Positions 50,601 through 62,000 of a DNA stretch of 64,000 bases are shown one piece after another. Both the position numbers and the translations under genes were made by a program. The stretch spans positions 7,006,001 to 7,070,000 of the forward strand of contig CM082584.2 in the NCBI GenBank assembly GCA_040954595.2. Direction: 5' to 3'. The notes below the pieces were generated by a model. The model was given only the letters and a program-made list of their open reading frames with translations, did not search any database and was not told where the DNA came from. This stretch comes from Balanoglossus misakiensis. Taxonomy: Eukaryota > Hemichordata. Numbering within the stretch: the first letter of the stretch is position 1; the number at the start of each line of letters is the position of its first letter.

Positions 50601-53570
50601 GGGTTTTATTATGCAGAAAGAATGTTATTGTCCAATCATTCATCATAGGAACCGGGTACTTCTCCATATATTCCGACATAGTTTGCTAATTGTTGATGGC
50701 AACTGTTTCTATCTGTGTCTTTTTTGGAAAATGCTAGCGCTGACTTTCGGATGTATCCACACTGAAAATACAGCAACTTAGTTATTTTCACTTTAACTAT
50801 GTTTGTCCCGCAGGTTATTGCAGTCGTATATCACTTTCAATGTGAGAGCAATCTAGGGTCTCCTTTCTATGGCAGACAGAACATTCTCTAGTTTACCATA
50901 TCAGCATTTTTATAGATGACTCTTGACAATCTTGCATCAATCTTGTATATCATCCCCAGACCCCGGCCCAGTATATCAATTTAGTAAATATAGTATATAA
51001 ATTGATATATGTTCTGTTCAGTTCTGTTTACAATCGAGAGTGTCCAAGAGGTTAAAGGAGAAATAGTTCACGTTTTTCAAGGCTACCAACTTAATGCCTG
51101 GCTCAACAGGTGGTTGACACATTTGAAAAGGTCGACACGGCAATGCGTCGTGAAAACAGGATCAGAGCGGATTCGAATTCGTTTTACAATGTAGTTCTTG
51201 CGTGTAGTTCCTCCGAATGCGGGGAAAATTCACTTCAGTATGGATCTGTAACATTTGTGCAGCAAAACACACCAGTATTACCAACATTTGGAGTATAAAA
51301 TGGCGGGATACATTCTGGCGGTACAAATAGTACATGTATAGAACATATTTAAAAAAATAATTAAACATACACATACGTATATGTGCGTTTTTCATCCTTA
51401 TGTTTGTGTGACATTAAGAGCTCGATATCTATTGAAAATATATAAATCTGGATCTGAATAATTTTTAACAATTCATTGCCAGGGATAAACGTTCCACAAA
51501 CCCGCGTCCATCATTCTGCAGCGATGGACGCGTACGAGCGAACAGCTAAAAGCCAAAAGCTGCAGGCATCTTGACCTCAATGGAGGGCCCATAGTTAATT
51601 GCAGATTACACATAGGTGTGTGTTGAATGCGCATACTTATTGGTACTTGTCTCTGACACAAAGTACACGCGGCCGGGGCGTTGTAAATGTGTGGCAATCT
51701 CCTTGTTGCTAGGTGTGCCTGTATGCCCTTCTAAAGTCTAAAGTCGACGGGTTCATGACCTTACGACGTATATCAACACTACGGCGGCTCGCGTTTAAAA
51801 CCTCACTAAAATTTTACGGCGACCTTTTTCTCACTCGTTTTCCAGTCTAACTCACGAAGAATGTCGTGTGTATCAGTCGGAGACCACATTATTTGGAAAA
51901 ACATCAACTTTGTAGTAAAAACAAGTCGTGCATTAATGATGCATGCAATCTAGACCTATAAAAGCATAAGAAAATGATGAAAATATTTCTGTGACATATC
52001 TGGTGAGGTCGCACGATGAAATGTGAATACTAGTAATATAAAATGTTGGCGCCACACCCCAGACGCAAATTTACTAATTATCTTCTGCTTCAGTATCGTA
52101 TAGTAAAAGAGTGATGCGATCATTGCAGCCCGATAACAGTAGGTTCATAAGAGCAATTGAACAATGACGTTTCTTATTTTTGGAAAAGTCCTACATTCTT
52201 ATTGCCAAATCTGCAGTAACTTTGCTAACTGTCCCCGATCATTCGCCAGATCTTTTTGCTGACTGCAATAGGGTAATCTTTTGTTTGGATTTTTGACCCT
52301 AGCGACCGGACAGTTGCTAGGCACTCAGTAAGGAAATATTTTAAAGGTCATCGCAAGTCCGAGCCGCGTGCCGCGCGCTGGTCCATCAAAGGACAAATTG
52401 GCCACGGACCGTAGAATGCCTCAGGCCGGCAGGACGATTTTGCAAGCCGTTCTTTATGCACATAGGAACATTTCCCGTTATTTTTGTAGCACACCGTCGG
52501 AGAATCGGCGAAAAAGCGCAAACATCGCTTCCGTCGTTGGGTATCTTTCAGAAAGCCAGGCAGATGACCGGAAACTCGCTTACAACGGAGGACAAAATCC
52601 CAATCTTATCGATCACTGACAATTTCCACGTTCCATCTAATTAAGAATGATAACAATCGGTTATTAACCGCGCAGAGAGATACGCGCCGGGTCCTGATAG
52701 AAATTCAAGTTGCCGTTTTCAAGGGGAGCCTTATACAATCTTGTAAATACCGGCCAAGATTATTGCGCTATAAATTGTCTCATAATTTCCGCACGATTTA
52801 TTATGATTTATGTGGCGCTTTTGATTGTGTTCGTAAACCACTAAGTACACAGACAGACAGGGGAGTTCCCCTTGCTGATATGCAGTGTAGGCGAGTGAAG
52901 TATTATCGGCAACCTGTGAACTACACCCACAACATATCACACGGCTACGGTACGGAGAGAGAGATAGAGAGAGAAGAGACAGACAGACAGACTCATATTC
53001 TGCCAGATTCTAGTGCCATTGCCTGGTTTAATCATGCGGTTGCCAATAGCAACTATTTCGGGCTACTTGAATTTCATTCAGTTGCTGTAAATTAGTCAAT
53101 AAATTTTGTAATAATGTTGAATTAATTAGTGAAATACTGGTTCATTTTAGTAGGAGCATGACCAGTCATTCAGTCGAGGATCACTCATTTTTTCGGCGCA
53201 TGGTACCGCACAATATGCGCCAAGGCCGACATTTTTTTCGACATTTACTGTCATTTTGTATTATTGTGGATATCTTTCGAGGTCACCCAGATATCGTTTA
53301 GTATAAGTGTACATTGGCTACCGTTTAGACACTCCCCACCTGACACGCCGCGAGCGCACTAATGTAGACGCACGTAGTCCATACAGTTCATTGACACACA
53401 ACTTGTCCCTCCTTATATTTTGATTTTGGTGCGCATATAGCAAATTGAGGGTAATTATGACATGTGAACCATGTCTACTTGTACAGTTAAACTGGTCCAT
53501 GCCCAAGGCCCCAGGACATGTTTCTCATGTAATAAATCATTAAAATGGAGGAAATTTAGTGTACATTCGA

Positions 53571-53624
<54 letters not shown>

Positions 53625-53654
53625 TTTGTTTGTTTGTTTGTTTGTTTGTTTGTT

Positions 53655-53690
<36 letters not shown>

Positions 53691-54292
53691 CGTGGTTTGT
53701 TTTGGGGTGAACGGATGGAGTGAACGAGAAACAATACATTATGACATTTTTATATCATAATATTTATTTCTCTCTACTTTCAGTGTCTGCTCAATGTAAC
53801 TTTACATACACGGCTCCCGCAGGAACATTTACCTCACCAAATTACCCGGATGACTATGACACCTTTGAAGACTGTGCTTATATATTCAACATTCCAAATG
53901 CAATTCGGCTACGTTACACTTTAAATCTGTTTGAAACCGAATATAAACTTGATGAGTTGGATTATGGCACCGGTAATGTCGTGGGCGAGAACCAGATAGA
54001 TACCATCTCTGGATTTCAGTATCCGGACGAACCGCAGTTTGATCCTGTTCCTCTACCAGATGAACCCATTGACATATCTGGAGAAACAGCATGGTTTCAT
54101 TTTACCTCTGATCACGACATTCAACACCAAGGATTCCACATCACATACACAGCAAACTGTGAGTAGCTTTTTATTTAAATGTTTGTGTTCAGATGAATAT
54201 GAGACGCCGGCGGAGGTGGTGGTGGCGGAGGTGGTGGTGGTGGTGGTGGCGGTTATGATGATGAAGATGACGACGACGACGACGACGACGAC

Positions 54293-54327
<35 letters not shown>

Positions 54328-55935
54328 CTGGAGATATTGTGGTTTGATTATTTATTACGTGACGTCCGACAACATTCACTACCGATTGAACATAAAAATG
54401 TCATGTCTTGAACTAAAACTCCAAGTTTGGTGGGAAGGTATAGTAGCAAGCGTGACCATTCTCCACTTTGACCTACAGATGAGTGCCCGGATGACTGGGA
54501 TGAAAGCCCGGACGAGAAGGAGTGTTACAAATACATCGGCGATGAACTGACGTGGGAGGACGCCAGGCGATATTGCGTCGGTCTGCACAACGCCAGCGAT
54601 CTCGTGTCTGTCATCAAAGAGGACGAGAACACCTGGTTGAGACAGAAATACACCACACCCGAATGGTGGATAGGTAAGCCAGTTTGTGTCGAAGCCGCGT
54701 TTCTCAAATTCAGGTTCCCGGGATTTTATGATGCTTTTCTTTGCAAATGTAAGATTATACTCTTTGGAAAACACGTGATTTATTGCTTAATAGTTACTGT
54801 GCTTATGCAATAAGTGGGTACTGATCCAGTGTGTTGATGTTATTGTCCTCCAGGATATTCTGACAGGGCTGAGTCGGACACCTGGAGATGGGTCGATTGC
54901 ACATATTCAGCGTCATGGCACGATAGAAACTGGGCCCCCGACGAGCCAACTGGTGACGGACAAGACTGCGCCCTCATGGTTGCCGGCGGGTTTTACGCAG
55001 ACACGTCTTGTGGAGACAAACATGCTTTCGTCTGCCACATCCACCCAAAAGGTGCGTCCCCGAACTGAAATCGTGGAAATACGTGAAAGGGCATTTCTGC
55101 TACCGTGGACCATTCATTTAAAAATACAATGCAATCGTGTGGAACAGGGAAATCGAATAAAAATTTACTGGTATTTTTTTCAGTTTCACAGCAAGTGATG
55201 CTAGCCGCAAAATTTTACATTGCGTGTGGGCAAATTTACGCTCTGAACGTGAAAGCTTCATTTGAAATATTATCGTCATTTTTCAAGAACGGAAACTATA
55301 TATCTGTTTATGCGTTATCCGTTGAACATTGATTAGGAACCGATAAAACAACCAATCTTGGATAAAGGACTAGTAATCAAAACCAGGAGAAAAATACAGA
55401 AACATAGGGATCCTAAAACTTGTGCATGGTACATGAAGTCTTTTATCATTCTGCTTCATTTATAGCTTACACCCCCGAGGACATGGTACCACAAGATATC
55501 AACGCAGTCGGAACAGGGACAGACACGATCTCCGTTACCTGGCTTGTGTCGTTCTACAACTGCGAAGTCATGGGCTATTACGTCAAGTACAAGGCCGGCG
55601 GCAGGATCGGCGACTTCGAGGTTGTCGACGTGCCCGGATCGGAGTCGAACAGCGTCACCTTGATCGGCCTGGAAGCGTCCACCTGGTATGATGTCTACGT
55701 CACTGCGTACACGTCGATCATGGTGCTGGATGACGTCGGTCCGGCAAAAGCACAGACGCATGAGTGTGAGTGGCTCTGCCGGCTCTGGTATATTTTGGGG
55801 GGCTATTTTTAAATGGACTTTGGTGGGACTATTATTGTCTTAATTCATTCTGACCATGAGCTCTGTGTATGTGCGCGCGTGTGTGTTTAAACACAGACAA
55901 AAGCCGCAGAGAGTCTGCGGTTTAAAAAGAGACAG

Positions 55936-56029
<94 letters not shown>

Positions 56030-59000
56030 GGAAAAGTACATTTCAGCATGTTTTTGTTCTGATCTTTGATTGTTTTTTTTTCTTATTTCAGCTACCAAGC
56101 CTTTCCTTCCGATTCGACTCCCGGGAAAACCATGCGGTGGCAATTTCACCGCGAAAAACGACTCCCTTCTCCGAATTCTTTCGCCGAACTATCCAAGTAA
56201 TTATGGCAATCACGAGGTATGGAACATTTCAGGGCATCTGGGTGTAATGTGGGTTCATGATGCATATTCAATTATACCGCATTCTCTTCTGGTTCGGTCA
56301 GTAATGAAGGGACCATTCTGTTTTGGTACAGTCATGATTTTAGTCATTGTCTGTATGAAGCAGCATAGTGTATACGCCTAGTGTCTGCTAGACTGAAATT
56401 TCGTTGACTTTATTTGAATTTGACAAGAAGCATTCATTTCTAATTACTTACGTGTATAACCTATTTCTATGACTCACCACAGGTAGTATATACTAATTTA
56501 CTAGTATTTAATAATTTTGCATTGCTTTGTGTAGTATTGCGAGTGGTTCGTCAGTGCTACTTCAGAGGACAAAGTTATCACGGTCTACATCAGAGACTTC
56601 AGAACAGAGAACCTGTATGATGTTCTAGAAATTGGCGAAGGGTTGGATTCCGATGAACCAGACACACTTGTCCATGAAATATCTGGCAGTGGTTATCCGT
56701 GGCATTACTGGACGTCTTCTGGTCCTGGCATCTGGCTGCGTTTTACCAGCGATTACGTCATTGTAAGACGGGGTTTCTTTCTTGAAATCGAAGAAACGAG
56801 CATTGGTAAGTGTTGGTTGACAGCTTTCAGTGGTGTGCGGTGTGAGTGAAAGTTGGTTTGAAAGAATGGGGTGCGCCCTCTTGTGGTCAAAATGCTCACT
56901 GCCTTTATATGTGTACCGACCAGCATGTGCAAGTGGTCGAGTAGGCCACAGAAATCACTATCTTATTGCACTAGGAAGATCTCTGGGCGTGAGTCAGTGA
57001 TAACTTTGTGAACTTTCGTTTTAATCTGTTCTCAGACATTCCTGACCCAAGACCGGAACCGGAAGTACCGCCGCCGACCACGCTCTGTGGAGAGAACATC
57101 ACTGTTTACGAAGATGCCGTGAACATCTTCTCTCCAAATTACCCTAACGACTACGATGACGACCTGAACTGCGTGTGGAAGGTAGCCACTTATCCCGATG
57201 CGAGAATACTTGTGACCTTCGTCGACTTTGTGACAGAACAGAGCCACGATTGGCTGGAGCTCGGCGACGGACTGGACGAGACTGACCTCACGACGAGTAA
57301 ACTGCACGTCACGGGCACAGACTATCCATTGGAACATGAATCAGTCGGGGAGAATATATGGATAACGTTTACTTCCGATTATTCGATCACCGAGAAGGGG
57401 TTCCACTTGATCGTTGAGTCAGTAACAGAGGATTTAGGTGAGTAGCAAGCCCAGGCTTTTCAGCGTCCATGTTACCTGGCGACGCGCGCGTCCCTGGCGT
57501 CTACGCGTCACGTTTGTTGCCAACGTGTTGCGTAAGCGCTGACGCGTGGCTTATTATTATGCAAATCTTCAGTGTAAATTACACGTCTCATCCTTCGATC
57601 CGTGTTATTTATGTATTTTGTTGCATGTAAACTCATGTGAATAGATATGTTTGAATATTTGAATAAAGGAGCTCTCTTTAAACTAATTTATACAACAGAC
57701 GTCTGAAATATAGCTTCATTTTGAAGTGCAAAACTGTAGTACTGCTTGGTACTGTGGTAGTGGCTAGTGCCCATTTCATTACAAAAAAATCATTAGTTCA
57801 CCTGAAAATTTAATCACTGTGTCGTACCATAACAGTGCTGAACCATGAATATTTTGAAAATACTGAAGTTGCTAATAAATGAATGATTGTGGATTGTGAA
57901 GTCAGAACTTGAAAGGCAATGATTGAATGAATATCCCCCCCCCCCCCCCCCCCCCGGTGTGAAAAGTATACCTGTATATATTGTGTAAACAAAATGTTGT
58001 GTTTGATAATAAAACAGAAAAATTTAAAGACTTTCAGATGTTCATTTGCATTGTACACGTGTACATTTCCTGGTCTTGGTGTGTGATTGTGTTTTACACT
58101 TTTTGGGAATTATACTTTTTAGCATTATCTTTTGGCCAAGAAGTCTAACTTCTGTGAAGGCAGTCTTTGCTGATCCATCGCAATTTCCTCTTGAATTTTA
58201 TATGACAGGATGCGGTACTGAATTAGTGATCATAGATGAAGACGGTGCATCAGAAGAAATCTTCTCGCCGAACTACGAGGTGGGCCAGAACTACAACAAT
58301 CTGGATCTCTGTAAGTGGACCGTTACAACAGAGTCCGGTGCAAACATCCTCGCTGTCGTCGACGACTTTGCGACGGAAGATTACTACGATTGGTTGCAGT
58401 TCGGCAGCGGTGCAGATCCTCTGGATACAGACTCGCGCCTGTTTCGGATTGCTGGCTCCAACATTGATGGCTCCTATTCGACCCACAGTGATTCTGTGTG
58501 GGTGTTGTGGACATCTGATCGCTCGGTGACTGACAAGGGTTTTCATGTCACCTTCATGGTTGGTAAGTTGAGATATTGGTCTCCCAGCTGAGTTTAGATT
58601 TTGGAAAATTCTTACATGTATATCACCTAGCCATGTCATTGTTTATCAGATATCTATTGATTGCTGTGACATAATGTCTATATCTGTCATTGTGTCTCAT
58701 TTTTATTGTGTAAACCTGCTCACAATTTACTGAAAATAGCATTGTTTATTTTGATTTAACATTCTATCCTGAGATGTTATCAATATCAAAATGCCAACTG
58801 TCTTGTATGAATATTTCGATCTGTAGCTATCTCTAATGAAATAGAGGCCTAACATTGTTTAAGTCAAAGTGTCACTGTATTACAAATATTTACCAGTCAT
58901 ACTTGTACATTTCAGATGAAGGGTGTGGTGGTTCCGTCTCTGGAAATCCTGGAAATCTATCCAACGCGGGCTTCCCAAATAAATATGCGCATGGAAGCGA

Positions 59001-62000
59001 TTGTATGTGGTCAATCACTGTGCCCGGAGCCAGCAGGATGAAAATCTCATTCCATGTTTTTGACCTGGAAGAGGGTTACGATTTCCTGTACATTGGGAAT
59101 GGAACAGAAGAGACCAGTGGAAACCATGCATTTGTAAGTACATGTACATGTGTGGGTGAGGTTTTCGAAAAACTTTGAGCTGAATCCTTCCTGATCCATT
59201 CCATACATAGATTTATGTCTGTTCAAAGAATTGAAAATACAAATAAATTATTCACAGTGATCATTATGAAATACAAAAAAGATACAGCATGCCCTTTGCG
59301 AAAACGAATGAAGAAATTTCTTACTACGGCATAGAAATTCAGTGGCTCTTCAAATGTTGATTTTGACCCTAAAATTTGTTGAAGAAACTATATGTTGTTT
59401 TGCCCTTTTTTCATCAGACGTTAACAGGTTCTGACCTGCCGAAGGACATCATTTTGAACAGCGGTCAAGCTTGGGTCCGTTTCACGTCCGATTATTCCAT
59501 CAGTGGAGATGGATTCTATCTTACCTTTGAGGAATACACAGAAGGTACAGTACAATGACATGCAGTCGAACCTGTCTACAGTGGCCAGTCAAGGGACTTT
59601 CCTAAACTGGCTTTTATAGACAGGTGGCCTTTATATAGAGGATAATTAACGCACATGTGAATTGGAAAGGGACTGTAACAAAGTGACCACTATATAAAGG
59701 TGACTCTCATGAGTCTGTTGGTGACATCTTCAATTTTATTTTACCAAACGCACATCTCCCAGCGAGATTTTAGCACACAGATAATTCTGAATAATGTTAG
59801 CAGGATATGTGCATGTACATGTAAATATAATAATCATCAAAGAAACATACTTGTTTTGATTAATTTGTTTTTCATATCTTTCTGGTGATGATAGAATTTC
59901 TGCCTGGAAAAGACTGTGAAGAAGAAAGCTTAGTATTGAAGCCTGGTTCGACCCTATTCATCCAGTCACAAAACTACCCATTGGCCTACTACAGCAACTC
60001 CTGGTGTGTGTGGAAGGTGACCTCAGAGTCTGGACTGCCAATGACCATCAACTTCAGAGATTTTGCCACCGAGAATGGCTTCGATTGGGTGGACATCGGC
60101 GAAGGCAGCGACGAGACGGACCTGGCGACCCGCCAGTATCAGCTTACGGGGACAGACTACATTCCGCCAGCCTACACAACGTGGAGCAGTTTGTGGATTA
60201 CTTTCAGTAGTGACGACACAATAAACTACAGGGGATTTCTGCTGTACATCACTGAGAGAGAGTGTAAGTGTTGTATTCTGTAATCCATAATATGTTGATT
60301 TTGTATTCATTCCAGTATTCAACGAGTGAGGCATATTCCATACTTGATACTTGTACATGTATGTCAAGAATGACATGTTTCCAATATCGGATATTATATT
60401 ATCCGATGCTCTAGCAATATGTAGTTTCACTGACATAAAAAAACAGCAAGACACTAGCAAATTATGAACAAGGCCACCATGATGAAGTTCAGACAAGTAG
60501 GAATAGAACTTAGAAGAGACATTTACAAAATGACAAGACAAGCTGCCAGACAGGTGGTTTATTTGTATTTTATTGATCAGAGATTAATTTAATTTTCTAC
60601 AAAGTTTTCTCTCATCAATGTTGGGTCCAAAGCCATTCTTTTCTGAAAGATTTGTACATGTTATTACATCAATGTACGTGAGAGGAAATGCAGAAGATAC
60701 TTATTTATTCAAAATACATTCTATACTATAACTACAGCTGAAACTGGAGAACCCAAACCAGATCCGACAGCAACGCCTGTTCCTCAGGATCCCTGCGGAG
60801 GACATATCATTGTTCCCGCCAGTGGCACGGTGAATGCGACGTCTCCAAACTACCCGGATAACTACAATGATAACGCCAACTGTGAATGGACAGTGAATTC
60901 CACCACTGGAAGAAGGATCAAGGTGACTTTCATTGCCTTTGACACCGAAAAAAGGTTGGTGATTCCTCTTCAGAAAGATGGTAGCAAACAGAGCACTTTC
61001 TGATTTTAACAAACTGCTGCTGTGATTTCTTTCCAGAAAGACGTTGATAAAATCATTTTCGAACTTATTATATATGTACAAACCGTTTCTGGATTCTCCT
61101 AGACAGAGAATCAGTTTATACAAAATTTACCCCTGTGCATCTCTGGTCTTTCAAATAAAATTTGTGAATAAAAGCCATAATTTTTGTAATGATCTGTTAA
61201 TCATTTCCAGCAACAAAATCTTAGTTTCAAAGTTCTCTTATTTTATAATTACTGGCGTGTTTTTGAAGTCTATAAAATAATTTGGGGACCCTAGAAACAT
61301 TTATCTGGGTATGCTCCTTAAATTCATAAAAACCACTGACCATATGTCAATGATGTTTGTTCCCTGCAGGAATGATTATCTGGAACTTGGTGATGGCAAT
61401 GATGTCACCGACAAATCAAGCAAATTGGAAGTAATCTCCGGAACAGAAATCCCTCTTCCATTTGTAACACATTCTTCTCAAATGTGGATGAGATTTGTGA
61501 CTGATGAGAGCGATACAAGAACAGGATGGCATGTTGAATTTGAAGAAGAGAGAGGTGAGTATAGAATGATAGTCACAATGATTGCAACAATGGGAACTAT
61601 GTGTACTTTTATTATCTGTGAGATTGTTTCATGTGGGCAAGAGACCAGATTCTTAATGTGTTTATTGTCTTCATTTTGTCGTAACTTTTATATCAAATGC
61701 ATGATTGCTCTTCCTCTTGTTAATAAACAAAATAATGTTTCTTTTTGTTTTTATCAGATTGTGAAGTGGAAGATGTAATTCCTTATGAATTGTTAAAGTT
61801 TGGATTTTCTAATAATGAATTTTGCACTTGGCTTCTTCAAACATCCGGTGGAAATATAAGAGTGTCAGTCAGACTTTTTACTACAGGTAAATACGAAAAA
61901 AATCATTATGCTTTAAACAAAGTCTTTTTAATTTCACAAGAGATTGTAAACTTTGGAAAGTACTCATTCAATCTCAAAACTTTCACAACTGCATGTCCTT

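Larger units (their letters stand above)
45378..53783 (+). other. First intron of the CUB/lectin gene (8.4 kb)
   Basis: Long intron with no supported nested gene. It contains the (TGTC)n tract at 47574-47663, a G run near 50090-50101, and the compound TG/TTTG tract at 53573-53694. Frames up to 145 codons occur (for example 50344-50781) but have no domain or splice support. Confidence 0.6.

Noticed and set aside
50344-50781. 145-codon plus-strand frame inside intron 1 of the CUB/lectin gene
   Set aside because: Overlapping frames exist on both strands and nothing in the protein looks like a domain.
53540-53739. Thr-His and Cys-Val repeat frames
   Set aside because: Translations of the TG/TTTG microsatellite.
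55840-56149. Leu-Ser-Phe-Phe and Lys-Glu-Arg-Lys repeat frames
   Set aside because: Translations of the GAAA microsatellite.
60023-60541. 172-codon minus-strand frame
   Set aside because: It is the antisense shadow of the CUB6 exon plus its downstream intron.
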